NCBI RefSeq assembly: GCF_045679555.1 | Contig: NC_092098.1 | Location: 14,894,538 to 14,958,537, forward strand | DNA length: 64,000 nucleotides | Reading direction: 5' to 3' | Source of the DNA: Salvelinus alpinus | Taxonomy: Eukaryota; Chordata; Actinopteri; Salmoniformes; Salmonidae | In this document: piece after piece, positions 1-10,499 of the stretch | How positions within the stretch are numbered: the stretch's first letter is position 1 | How the letters are laid out: every line of letters begins with the position of its first letter | Notes under the pieces: model-generated | What the model was told of the DNA's origin: nothing | Seen by the model: the letters and a program-made list of their open reading frames with translations, nothing else | Database searches by the model: none | Translations under genes and position numbers: made by a program

Positions 1-1584
1 GGCTCAGGTCCTCAGAGAGAAAGAGAAAGAAAGAGAGCGAGAAAGAGAGAGAGAGAAAAAAAGAGAGAGAAAAAGAGAGATAAAAAGAGAGAAATAAAGA
101 GAGCATACTTAAATTCACACAGGACACCGGATAAGACAGGATAAATACTCCAGATGTAACAGACTGACACTAGCCCCCCGACACATAAACTATTGCAACA
201 TAAATACTGGACGCTGAGACAGGAGGGGTCGGGAGACACTGTGGCCCCGTCCAACAATACCCCGGACAGAGACAAACAGGCAGGACATATCCCACTTTGC
301 CAAAGCACAGCCCCCACACCACTATAGGGATATCTTCAACCACCAACTTACTATCCTGAGACAAGGCCAAGTATAGCCCACAAAGATCTCCCCCATGGCA
401 CGAACCCAAGGGGGGGCACAAAACCGGACAGGAAGATCACGTCAGTGACGCACCCCTCCTAGGGACGGCATGAAAAAGCACCAGTAAGCCAGTGACTCAG
501 CCCCTGTAATAGGGTTTGAAGCAGAGAATCCCAGTCAGAGACAGCAAGGGTGGTTCGTTGCTCCAGTGCCTTTCCGTTCACCTTCACACTCCTGGGCCAG
601 ACTACACTCAATCATAGGACCTACTGAAGAGATGAGTCTTCAATAAAGACTTAAAGGTCTAGACCGAGTCTGCGTTTCTCACATGGATAGGCAGACCATT
701 CCATAAAAATTGAGCTCTATAGGAGAAAGCCCTGCTTCCAGCTATTTGCTTAGAAATTCTAGGGACAGTAAGGAGGCCTGCGTCGTGTGACCGTAGCGTA
801 CATGTAGGTATGTACAGCAGGACCAAATCGGAAAGATAGGTAGGAGCAAGCCCATGTAATGCCTTGTAGGTTAGGAGTAAATCCTTGAAATCAGCCCTAG
901 CCTGAACAGGAAGCCAGTGTAGAGAGGCTAGCACTGGAGTAATATGATAAAAAATGTTGGTTCTAGTCAAGATTCTAGCAGCCGTGTTTAGCACTAATTC
1001 AAATGTATTTAGTGCTTTATCCGGGTAGCTGGAAAGTAGAGCATTGCAGTAGTCTAACCTAGAAGTGGCAAAAGCATGGATTCATTTTTCTGCATCATTT
1101 TTGGACAGAAAGTTTCTGATTTTTGCAATGTTACGCAGATGGAAAAAGCAGTCCTTGAAACAGTCTCGATATGTTCGTCAAAAGAGAGATCAGGGTCCAG
1201 AGTAACGCCGAGGTCCTTCACAGTTTTATTTGAGACGACTGTACAACCATCAAGATTAATTGTCAGATTCAACAGATCTACTTGTTTCTTGGGACCTAGA
1301 ACTAGCATCTCTGTTTTGTCCGAGTTTAAAAGTAGAACATTTGCCGCCATTCACTTCTTTATGTCTGAAACACAGGCTTCCAGGGAGGGCAATTTTGGGG
1401 CTTCACCATGTTTCATCGAAATGTACAGCTGTGTGTCGACCTCATAGCAGTGAAAGTTAACATTATGTTTTCGAATGACAGAGACAAATTGATATCTTCC
1501 CGACAGATAAGATCTAATAGTTGAGGCTGTTAAAGCACTCCATATTAATGCCCATGATTTTTTTATGAGATGTTCGGCGATCAC
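1..1584 (-). mobile_element. L2-type LINE remnant: reverse transcriptase end plus 3' UTR
   Basis: Read on the minus strand, coding traces run from about 1584 down to 620. The polymerase-site region near 1433-1452 reads [14 protein letters not shown], where the family normally has YADD, so the catalytic aspartate pair is broken. Downstream pieces include LLLNSDKTEMLVLG and VKDLGVTLDPDLS (1054-1350), then HITPVLASLHWLPVQ (659-994), all typical of the C-terminal part of L2/CR1-like reverse transcriptases in fish. The frame shifts between the pieces. From about 655 to 1 there is a 3' UTR that is pyrimidine-rich on the minus strand (imperfect CT at 1-100) and runs off the window edge. A part of the same 3' UTR recurs at about 27085-27380. 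This is a dead copy; the clade is assigned by motif recognition only. Confidence 0.85.
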
Positions 1585-1621
1585 ATGTCCACATACTTTT
1601 GGTCATGTGGTGTATATCTAC
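1585..1621. repeat. scrap of a Tc1-like terminus
   Basis: The stretch containing catacttttggtcatgtggt resembles the terminal inverted repeat of a common salmonid Tc1-like family. Only about 37 bp are present and no partner end was found nearby. Confidence 0.35.
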
Positions 1622-1893
1622 TACCAAATATTTTATATGATAAACGATTGGGATTCCATAAGTAGAGATGGAGTCCTCCATCATGGTCTTGAGAGAAAGT
1701 AGGGCTGATTTGGTTCAATTAATTTTATAACCTAAGATGAAGCTGAATTTATCTATAATCTTCAATGTATTTGGAAGTGATTGAGATACATTGTCTAGAT
1801 ATAGTAATATATCGTCTGTGTATATTGAGATGAAGTGAACAGTAGAGTTGAAGTAAATTATTGCTATTTCCTTACGAATTGTCTGGGCCAGGG
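1622..1893 (-). pseudogene. L1-type LINE reverse transcriptase fragment
   Basis: The minus strand translates across this stretch as one frame with the polymerase signature YTDDILLYLDNV, followed by SLPNTLKIIDKF and then SFILGYKIN. This order is characteristic of L1-clade reverse transcriptase (the FADD/YADD box followed by the LGYKIN motif), which separates it from the L2-type neighbour. One in-frame TGA follows the KIN motif. No endonuclease or 3' tail is attached, so this is a short isolated scrap. Reading frame and motifs are seen directly; the clade is from family knowledge. Confidence 0.7.
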
Positions 1894-1899
1894 GTTAGG

Positions 1900-3235
1900 T
1901 GGATAATAAAAACAGCACAAGTTAACTGGCTAACATTGGCTAGCTTGCTAGTTACTTCCAGACACAAATAAGAGAATAACCCACTCTGACCATTTTTATC
2001 ACCCTAGCAGAGCTGGTTGGGCTCTTTTCATGTTATCAGGAGCGTTATTGACTGTAACTGTGCTGCTGGCAATAATTTAATTACTTTTTTTGCCAATGTT
2101 TGCTGATATTCAACAGTTGTTGAGCGTTCGTAAATTGGTACACTCAGACGAGAGTATATGGCCAGACTGATTTACGAACGCACCCAAAATGGTTACTTGC
2201 GTAGTGGAATATTTTGTTAAGACATGTAGCTAGCTAGCTAGCTAGCTAAACAATGAACCATAATCCCAACTCATGACATTACTACCCTGCATGAATTTGT
2301 AGATAGCTAACCAACCAGTTTCAATGTTAGCTAGCTAACAATTGGCTATAACTAGGCAAGCAAATGGCTCTGAGATACGAACAATAAGATCATACACGTA
2401 ACGTAAGCTAGCTAGCTAACAGTGCACTTCAACTTGAAATGAAAATACTTTATGTCAAAATTAGAAACGTGTAGTATCTGAAAATGAAGCTAGCTAGACT
2501 ATCTTACCGGTGGTCTGAAATCGGAGTAGATAGCCAGAGCGAATTTACTATCAACAGTTGTTGCAGTAACATTCTATTGAAATGGATACTAATCCCAACT
2601 CATGACATTACTACCCTGCATAAATCTGCAGGTAGTTAACCAAGCACGTTCAATGTTAGCTAGCTAACATTAGACTATAACTAGGCAACAAATGTCTCTG
2701 AGATACAAATAATAAGATCATATACATTACATTAGCTAGCGAGACAGCCAGCTAACGTTAGCTACCTAACAGTACACTATAACTTGAAATGAAACCACTT
2801 TCTGTCAAAATTAGAAATGTGTAATATCTGAAAATGTAGCTAGCTAGACTTTCTTATCCGTATACAACATCGATGGATGCTTCTCCTGTCACAGATGCCA
2901 TGGTTGCCCTTAGTTTGAAAATGTAATCCGGAGACAGGTGTTTTCTCCATCTCTTTAGCTATCATACTCGAATTCCACTGATTTCCAAACTCGGTCCTCC
3001 AGAAAGTGGAGAGCAACACTTATGCAATTTTACAACGCAATACATTTCAGAAACTGCGTTAGACAGGATTACCTACACATACTGACCAGCTCAAATAGAC
3101 AGAAGCGTACTTTTTGGCAGACCAATCCAAACTCATCTCTCGGCATGTCCAGCCCACTCATTATCTCAGCCAATCATGGGAAGGTTTCCGGCTTTTTCTG
3201 TGGCTAAAATGTGGCTAAACCAGGCTCGTAATTTA
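1900..3235. repeat. old interspersed repeat with a 329-bp internal duplication
   Basis: Two diverged direct copies (about 2258-2515 and 2587-2862) share cccaactcatgacattacta at a 329-bp offset, followed by the same order of words (ataactaggca, ctctgagatac, gtcaaaattagaaa). Many TAGC runs occur, including a (TAGC)n tract at 2229-2248. The element ends near the stretch with aactcggtcctccagaaagt. I recognise the family as a common salmonid interspersed repeat but cannot name its class. No coding sequence is seen. Confidence 0.55.
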
Positions 3236-3239
3236 ACAA

Positions 3240-3930
3240 CTTTATTTGTATTTACAGATGGCATTCAATTTTGTTATTAAGGCACATGAAAGTTTACATG
3301 TTCGAGAAGGCATTTCTGCACAAAAAAAGTTAACGTTCAAACGGCTCTCTTGTGAAGTAGTTGACCCGCGACATATGCCTAGTTTCCTGAAACTGATCAC
3401 ATTTGAACCAGTTAAGGAGGCTTTACTATTCTTAGGTAGGGTAATAACTTTTGCTTCCCTCCAGGCCTGAGGGCACACTTTGGCTTAAAATTAAGACATG
3501 GCAAATAGGAATGGTAATATTGTCCTCTATTATCCTCAGTAATTTTCCATCCAAGTTGTCAGACCCCAGTGGCTTGTCATTATTGATAGACAATACTACT
3601 TTTTCACCTCTTCCAAACTTACTGTACGGAATTCAAAATTACAATGCTTGTTTTACATAATTTGGTCAGATATACTTGGATGTGTATTGTCAGCGTTTGT
3701 ATCATCCCTAAGTTTGCTAATCTTGCCAATGAAAAAATCATTAATGTAGTTGGCAATATCAGTGGGTTGTGTGATGAATTAGCCATCTGATTCAATGAAT
3801 GATGGAGTTTGACTGACTTACAGCCACAGGAAGCAACCTGGTGATATCCTGAACTTTTGCCCCAGGAAAACACAGTCTTTGCCCCATGTACAGATATATG
3901 CCTCAACATGGAACTCCATATCACAATCGC
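3240..3930 (-). mobile_element. LINE fragment, same family as the copy at 28.85-30.26 kb
   Basis: The minus strand at about 3478-3380 reads CPQAWREAKVITLPKN, the start of a non-LTR reverse transcriptase domain. The copy at about 30100-30200 gives the same peptide with small changes, so the two are relatives. Upstream coding (3480-3800) is recognisable only in shifted frames. The polymerase box and C-terminus are missing, so this is an internal fragment. Confidence 0.65.
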
Positions 3931-4382
3931 TGGAATGATCTGGCCTCTGCCGTGTCTCGAAGTTGATTGCTAGGCCAGAGCCACAGAACTCACCCGAGAA
4001 AAAGGCTGCTGCGACGCCAGCTGCGTGCAGGACACAACAGCCAAAGGGACAGAGCTCTGATCCAGAGAGCACGGCCCAGCAGAGGGGGGGGCCGCGGTGG
4101 TCCAGGCAGTGCCCAGGCAATTGAATGACTCGGACAGGGAAAGGTAGCTGAAGGGGCATCCACAGCCACAGAGCGAACACCCAAGCCCCCGGCAGAAGAC
4201 AGCTGGTACATGGGCTCAAAGCAATTTGAAAGTCATAAGTCCGGAGGCAGGGGAAGAAGGCACACATCCATTTAGGCTCCGAAACACATCCATTTAGGCT
4301 CACCTGCAGTCGAACGATGAGCAGCCATTTTCTGGTTCAAGCTAGTAGAGGGGTGCAGTGGCGGAAATTGATGAGAGTCCAG
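3931..4382. other. unassigned stretch, no gene recognised
   Basis: A moderately GC-rich stretch that is open on the minus strand over 3818-4303. The translation is Cys/Pro/Trp-rich with no domain I recognise and no support as a gene. A 17-bp direct repeat (cacatccatttaggctc) occurs twice near 4262 and 4286. Confidence 0.3.
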
Positions 4383-4753
4383 TGTAACGGCTGTCGTCGG
4401 TGGAAGAAGGTGAGGACCAAGGTGCAGCGTGGTAAGTGTTCATGATATTTAATAATAATCAAAACTGAACACTGAATAACAAAACAACAAAGAAACAACC
4501 GAAAACAGTTCTGTCTGGTACAGACACACAAAGACTGAAAATAACCACCCACCAAACCCAACAGAAAACAGGCTACCTAAATATGGATCCCAATCAGGGA
4601 CAACGATTGACAACTGCCTCTGATTGAAAACCATATTAGGCCAAACAGAAAAAGAAAATCATAGAAAAACTAACATAGACAACCCACCCAACTCACGCCC
4701 TGACCATACTAAAACAAAAGACTAAACAAAGGAACTAAGGTCAGAACGTGACA
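4383..4753 (-). mobile_element. solo LTR-like element (TG...CA)
   Basis: The element starts TGTAACGGCTG and ends ACGTGACA, so it has TG...CA termini. It is flanked by a near-perfect 5-bp duplication (tccag at 4378-4382, accag at 4754-4758). Read on the minus strand it carries an ATTAAA poly(A)-type signal shortly before its 3' end. No internal region or second LTR is present, so it fits a solo LTR. A diverged relative lies at about 45735-46228 next to the minisatellite. Confidence 0.6.
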
Positions 4754-4758
4754 ACCAG

Positions 4759-5340
4759 GAAGGTCCCACGGCAGGTAGAAAACCACATCTCTTCTCGCCG
4801 GTGGCATAGTGACCCTGTAAAGTGGTGGCGAAGTGCAGATGATGCATCACATCGCGGGGTGGATTAGTAATGTCGGGGCCTCTCAGTAAGGCACATGCTG
4901 TGGAGTGATTTCTCTTTCTGCCTTGCTCCGGTCCTGGTCAGTCAGGGGTGTGAAGTCTGGGTGGCTCAGTCTCAGTAGGTAGGTGATCATGGGATTGGGT
5001 AAACTGGTTGACCTCTTGTCTCTGGGCTCTATCCTCTTCTTCAGAGTGAGCTGCAGTAGATGTGGTCACCATGGTGAATAGTGTGGTGCTTACTGCATGT
5101 AAGAGTTGCTATATTGGCCTGGGGATCTGGTCTGGGGAGCTCTCTATGTTGATGCAATTATAAGTCTCAGATTAGAAAATATATATGAGCCATCCCTACA
5201 ACAACAATAGGTTCTAGGTTCATGCCAATATGTTTTGTTTTACTGTAGCTCATTATACATCAGCAATCTCCTTCAATATAATAGATAAGAGGGCTGGGCT
5301 CCAATGGGTGTACCGCCCCCACACACACACACTCCTATAT
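4759..5340. other. intergenic DNA upstream of the TAAR gene
   Basis: No coding region or recognised repeat apart from a short CA tract near 5320-5333. It would hold the distal promoter of the receptor gene, but I see no motif that I can assign. Confidence 0.4.
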
Positions 5341-5350
5341 CTAACTCAGA

Positions 5351-5358
5351 TATAAATA
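5351..5358 (+). promoter_or_regulatory. TATA-like box of the TAAR gene
   Basis: The sequence tataaata lies about 115 bp upstream of the receptor start codon, with no competing TATA-like word closer to the gene. The position suits a short 5' UTR of a single-exon receptor. This is inference from position and sequence only. Confidence 0.4.
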
Positions 5359-5469
5359 AAGCTGCTCTGCACAGTTTAGTTTATTATTCAGATACACTAT
5401 GAATCTACACTAAGAAATAACACTTGATTCATTGCGCTCAATTGAAAAGAACACTGTTTTTACTTTCCA

Positions 5470-6462
5470 ATGGCGTTCAGTGAAGTGGATGGATATCAAG
5501 CAGTACAATACTGTTTTCCTCTCCACAACTCGTCTTGCGTTAAGGAGGTGCGATCCATAGCAGAAAATATACTCATGCACCTTTTTTTTTTCTCTGTGTC
5601 AGCATTCACAGTGTTTGTGAATCTGCTGGTGATCATCTCCATCTCTCACTTCAAGCAGCTCCACACTCCAACCAACCTGCTCATCCTCTCTCTGGCTGTG
5701 GCAGATCTGCTGGTTGGGATTGTTGTGATTCCAGTGGAAGCCATCAAAGTCATCGAGTCATGCTGGTATCTTGGTGAAACAATGTGTTCAGTTTTTCATG
5801 GGATTGTTTTTTCTGTCATTTTTGCATCTCTATACAATTTAGTTATCATAGCTGTTGACAGATATGTTGCTGTTTGTGATCCTTTACTCTACATTTCAAA
5901 AATAACTATTGGAAAAACATTGACTTCTATATTCCTAACCTGGATATTTTCTTTTATATATAATCTTGTTATTCTATACTGTAATGGTCAATGGTATCGT
6001 TCTCAGGCAAACAAGAATTGCCATGGAGAATGTGTGTTGATTATCAGTTTTACATGGGGAATTGTTGACCTTTTTGTCTCCTTTGTTGCACCTTGTTCTG
6101 TTATTATATGCTTATACATGAACATTTTCAAAGTGGCAAGAATTCACGTAAAAGTGATGAATATCACAACTAGGATCAAGATGTCAGAGAGTAAGGCAAC
6201 CAAAACACTGGGGGTTGTGTTATCGGTTTTCCTCGTCGGTTGGATCACATATTATGTAGGTTCACTTACTGAGGACTACCTGGCACATTCAGATGTCATC
6301 ATAGCATTTCTCTCCTGGGTTGTGTACATTCATTCATTCCTTAACCCTCTGATCTATGCATTGTTTTACCCATGGTTCAAAACAGCAGTAAGACACATCT
6401 TAACCTTACATATCCTGGCACCCTCATCCTCCTTAATAAATCTCCTTCCAGAAAATTGTTAG
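5470..6462 (+). CDS. taar: trace amine-associated receptor (olfactory class A GPCR), non-classical amine site
   Basis: Single-exon 330-residue receptor, a normal length for teleost TAARs, which detect amines in olfactory neurons through G-protein signalling at the ciliary membrane. There is an N-glycosylation site at N20-S-S. Class A landmarks are N51 (1.50), D79 (2.50), C106 (3.25), D130-R131-Y132 (3.49-3.51), W158 (4.50), P208 (5.50), Y216 (5.58), W258 (6.48), W283 (7.40), Y286 (7.43) and NPLIY at 292-296 (7.49-7.53). The TAAR fingerprint at the end of TM7 reads HSFLNPLIYALFYPWF, with H for the first N. The amine-binding D3.32 is replaced by V113, while D200 sits at 5.42, the pattern known for the large teleost clade III TAARs. 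P6.50 is T260, which is unusual. The start was chosen because it gives a complete N-terminus before TM1. Subfamily number is not assigned. Confidence 0.95.
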   Translation: MAFSEVDGYQAVQYCFPLHNSSCVKEVRSIAENILMHLFFFSVSAFTVFVNLLVIISISHFKQLHTPTNLLILSLAVADLLVGIVVIPVEAIKVIESCWYLGETMCSVFHGIVFSVIFASLYNLVIIAVDRYVAVCDPLLYISKITIGKTLTSIFLTWIFSFIYNLVILYCNGQWYRSQANKNCHGECVLIISFTWGIVDLFVSFVAPCSVIICLYMNIFKVARIHVKVMNITTRIKMSESKATKTLGVVLSVFLVGWITYYVGSLTEDYLAHSDVIIAFLSWVVYIHSFLNPLIYALFYPWFKTAVRHILTLHILAPSSSLINLLPENC

Positions 6463-6690
6463 ATTGTATAAAAAAAAAAATGTAACATTTGATTGTACTG
6501 GATGAGTGGCCTTGTAGGTACACACTATATAACATGTTGTGGTATAGAAAGTGATGTAATATATATGTTTCTGCTTATTGCTGTATGTTTGTATTGATGA
6601 CTTTTGGTTATACTGTAAAGGAATACAGCACTGCAGGTTTACTAAGAATGTTGACATTGTATCCCAAGGACAGCTGTTGTTCTGTGTCAA

Positions 6691-6696
6691 TAAAAA
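6691..6696 (+). terminator. poly(A) signal of the TAAR gene
   Basis: An AATAAA follows the receptor stop codon by about 230 bp, giving a plausible short 3' UTR. No nearer canonical signal is seen. Confidence 0.5.
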
Positions 6697-6719
6697 TGAC
6701 AACAGGAACAACTCAAGTG

Positions 6720-7170
6720 TGTGTTGGTTTTAGTGTGGTTAACAGCTCCAATACAACATTCTGAATGAATCAACAGCGTACTTTTCCTTCAGCAATTTAT
6801 TATATTTGGACCAAAAGGTTTCAATGCAAGGATATCATTATTATGTAGAGAAAGAGATGGCTTTAAAATACTAGCCATGTAATAACAGACACACAGCACT
6901 GTGGCGCCATTCATTCAGTAGATTACACAGAGAAAAGTGTAATCAGAATAACAAAACGCAAAGTGAACTCTCACAGACAGATTTGTATTGCTTTTGTTGG
7001 TTACACAGATGATCAAAATGAAGCTGTACTGTATGCTAGCTAGTGATAATTGAGTTAGTATAAGTGCAACTTAGCTGTTTGACTTTGAATTTTCTTTTAT
7101 ATTGTGTTAAATTATAGAAACCAAACCTAAAGGTATTTTCCCATAATTTACTTGACCAAACTGGATTAAA
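6720..7170. other. intergenic, nothing recognised
   Basis: AT-rich DNA downstream of the TAAR gene without recognisable coding or repeat structure. Confidence 0.35.
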
Positions 7171-7171
7171 A

Positions 7172-7390
7172 AATGGGTTTCCAAGTGGCGCAGTGGTCTA
7201 AGACTGCATCTCAGTGCTAGGGACTTCACTACAGACAACCTGGTTCAAATCCAGACTGTATCACAACCAGCTGTGATTGGGAGTCCCATAGGGCGGTGCA
7301 CAATTGGCCCTGCGTCGTCCGAGTTTGGCCGTCATTGTAAATAAGAATTTGTTCTTTAACTGACTTGCCTAGTTAAATAAAGGTAAAAAA
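7172..7390 (+). mobile_element. salmonid tRNA-derived SINE (HpaI-like)
   Basis: The head has pol III box A-like tggcgcagtggtctaag and box B-like ggttcaaatcc in tRNA spacing. The body has tgggagtcccatagggcggt and the 3' tail is cttgcctagttaaataaagg followed by poly(A). This is the familiar salmonid SINE type whose tail is shared with an RSg-1-type LINE. Subfamily not assigned. Confidence 0.9.
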
Positions 7391-7937
7391 AAATATCTAA
7401 TAATCAAAATTGTGATGTATGCAGGATGTATCATGATGCATGATGAATTTGACAATCTACCAAATTACTAACAGGGAAGTCATCATTTGATTATGGCCTT
7501 GCATGGCATACATATCATTGATATGTTCATCCAGTCAAGTAACATACTGCAACACTGCCATCCTGTGGGCAACACAATATACTACACTCCTAAATATAAA
7601 TGACATGAGATGGACAGCATCTTATTTTCTGCACCTACTACATGGACCCATCTCCTTGTTATTACATTTTTAGAGATTGTTTTTGCTCCCACCAAAAAGA
7701 ATGGTTATGTGAGGTTAAATGTGTATGTTTTGGGATGTGAATACTCAGTTTGTTTGTTTGACCTGACGAAGATCCGTTTTGAATGGAAAACGTTGTCAAT
7801 AAAGCAGTGAATTGGGAGCTTTAACAGTGTGCGGGCCTTCTTGTTCTTTACTAATACTATTTAATAGCCCAGCACCTTTGTTTCAAAGGATGTGCGTATG
7901 ACCACGCACTTATCTGTGGACAGCATCTTTCCCACAC
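7391..7937. other. unassigned, possibly a repeat 3' end near 7740-7840
   Basis: The words gacctgacgaagatccg, cgttgtcaataaagca and gtgcgggccttcttgttc at 7760-7850 recall the 3' end, with AATAAA signal, of a common salmonid repeat. The rest shows nothing. Confidence 0.35.
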
Positions 7938-8060
7938 AGTGTACCAAACATTAGGAACACCTTCCACCCCTTTTGCCCTCAGAACAGCCTCAATTCGTCC
8001 AGCCTCAATGCCCATGGTTAATTTGGTTTGACATTCGACATCTCTGTGGGGCTATTTAGG
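7938..8060. repeat. fragments of interspersed repeats
   Basis: The stretch aaacattaggaacacctt followed by ttttgccctcagaacagcct recalls one end of a salmonid DNA element. The adjoining catctctgtggggctattta is part of another widespread repeat. Both are truncated. Confidence 0.4.
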
Positions 8061-10497
8061 GACCATCAGTAAATTACAAAATGTACAAGGTCAGTAGGTC
8101 AAAATTTCAATGACTTAAAAACTTCAAACCAACTGTAGATTTTTGAAATTCATATAAAAAAATTGAAAGCAGTTAATGACACAACTAAAAGATGTGCAAA
8201 ATTAAAATATTATCACATTTACATTGTGTAATTTTTTTAATGGTTCCTAACTATCCCCAGAGCCAGGCTATCCAAAGTCAAACCAACTTTGCCACAGTCA
8301 CACACGAGCTGGCTAAAGCTAATTGGTGAAACAATTTGTCTAACTCTTCCAACCAGCGACCACATACAAGAGACACCCATCAAACCACACACTGAAAACA
8401 ACTCACATTTTACTTCAGTCATGGCAGCTAGTATTTCTTAATTAACCAAATCTAAAATGAGGCCAAATCAGGAAATCTGTTAAACTATTATCAATGTTTA
8501 CCACCTCATTCTGGCAGTGCCCCAGCTGTCCAATTCATTTATCCCTGCTGTGTAATTCTGTAGAGTGCTCTGTGTCTGAGGGTCTGCCTAGCCTTCATTA
8601 CGCTGATGGAGTCCCCCCCCCACCTACACAAGCCCAACCTGCACGTCCCCTTAACGCAACCGCTTTGCTCTGGCAATGTCTCGCTTATGCAAGTGGCTAA
8701 ACATCGGCCTGCCCATATGAACATACTGTATTTCACAGCCTAAGTTGATGTATCGGTAATGTATGGGAATAAAAAATGCATAAATTAGTGTAGATTCAAC
8801 TCCCACCTCTCCAAATCCCTGGTACAGCAAGCAATGATTATGATTTAATGTAACAGTATCAAATCTTATTGCGCCAAAATAATGAAATTATATTATTTTA
8901 TATACATTATAGTATACTTATATTTGAATGTAATGTATACTGTACTTGTGCTTAGTCATTTTTTGATATTCTGCATTACAGACACTATTGTATAATACGG
9001 CCTCTCCATGGGGGGAGTTGAGTTGAAGTGCAGGTGGAACATATATCTTCTGCGGATGACTGGAGGCACACAGACAGAGACAGACAGCGGTTTGAGCCTT
9101 AGAGGACATCAGCGAGACACATGGAGGCAGACGCCCTGACGTTCTGCTGACTTCCTCCCATCCCTCATCAGTAAAGTGCCCCTGTCCGGGAAGGCTTGGC
9201 TTGATGTCCCTGTGATGGTCATTATCAGATATGTCTGCCTCCCTCCATAGATCCATTAATAGCCTGTGTTTTATTCTCTGGGAATCTCCCCTCTGCCCCT
9301 GGCATGTTAATAATTGATATGAGTGCTATGTTGTTCTCATGGTCACCCAATTCCTGGATCTGATGGGGAAGAGGTTTATGAAAATGATGCCACCTGCAGT
9401 TTTAAACAGCAAGTCCCCTGTGTGTATGACCTTCATTTCATAATTGGCGACATAAACTGTGTTTTTGTAATTTTATCCGCGGAGATATATAATACAATGT
9501 GTTTTGTTGTACTGAATCTTATAAAGGAGCATTCAATAAAATGTCTAAATTAGGGAAAACGTTGAGAACTATTACTGAATATCTAGCTGCATATAACCCC
9601 CCAAAACATTTAACTACTTCCATCTTTAAAAGGATGAGTGGAAGTGTCATGCACGATCGCATGTGCAAACTGTCATGTACGAACACCAGGTAGCAGGAGC
9701 AGGGCAGACAGAGCATCCATAATGAGTTATGAAAAAGAAACATTTTGTCTGGAAATGCCTAGTACACCTACAGGTACAGAAAATAAGTGCCTTCCTCCTT
9801 TCAATTATAGTTAAGGGTGAGAGCCCTCTTCTCTGTGTGCACAAGGCAGCAGGGCTTGTAATACAAGTAATACCCTATTCCTCTACTCTCTCTCCACAAT
9901 CTTTCCTTACCCTCTCTCTTCCCCCTCTGTCTCTTGCTCTCTCTGTCTCACTCTCTCCCTGCATCTAGATTGTTCATGGGTAGCAAGGAATTTATTTTGT
10001 CAGTAGCCTGTATTCAACATAGAAAGAGCACAACAAATATGCAGCCAAGATAATAGAGAATGATCTTCAATATTTCTCCGCTCTCCCTCGATGCTTCTCT
10101 CCTTTCACCTCACTCACTTCTACTTTCTCCTGCCCTTGTGTTCTGTGGTGGAATGTACAGCAGACAACTGTTTGAGGACGTCTAGGACAGACCGAGGTAT
10201 TTACCGGTGGATGGATGGGGGTACAGTGTGGTCATTTTCACATTCTGTTTTGGACCTGGAACGTGTCGGACAGGTAATACAACATTCAGCTCTTTTGGAA
10301 TAACTTCCTTCCTAGCTATTGTTACCTGTCATTAACTGGCAAGAGAAATGTCATTTGTTAGTCCTTATACATGACAAAAAGCTGGTGTTGAAATCCCAGT
10401 CAGAGAGCTGCTGTGACAAGAGGCTTTGGGCAGTAGCATGGTTTCTTAGGAGATGGAGGGTCCACACCCCAAAGGGGGAAGATCACACAGGTGTATC
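8061..10497. other. about 2.4 kb without a recognisable gene
   Basis: Open frames here are short and unrelated to known proteins. A TC-rich tract lies near 9890-9960. No conserved exon with splice sites was recognised. Confidence 0.4.
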
Positions 10498-10499
10498 TA

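Noticed and set aside
3818-4303. 161-residue minus-strand open frame
   Set aside because: No recognisable domain, low-complexity Cys/Pro/Trp composition, no splice or promoter context.
7172-7260. tRNA gene suggested by A and B boxes
   Set aside because: The body and the taaataaagg tail show a SINE; the tRNA-like part does not fold as a complete tRNA gene by inspection. The same holds at 35571 and 54148.
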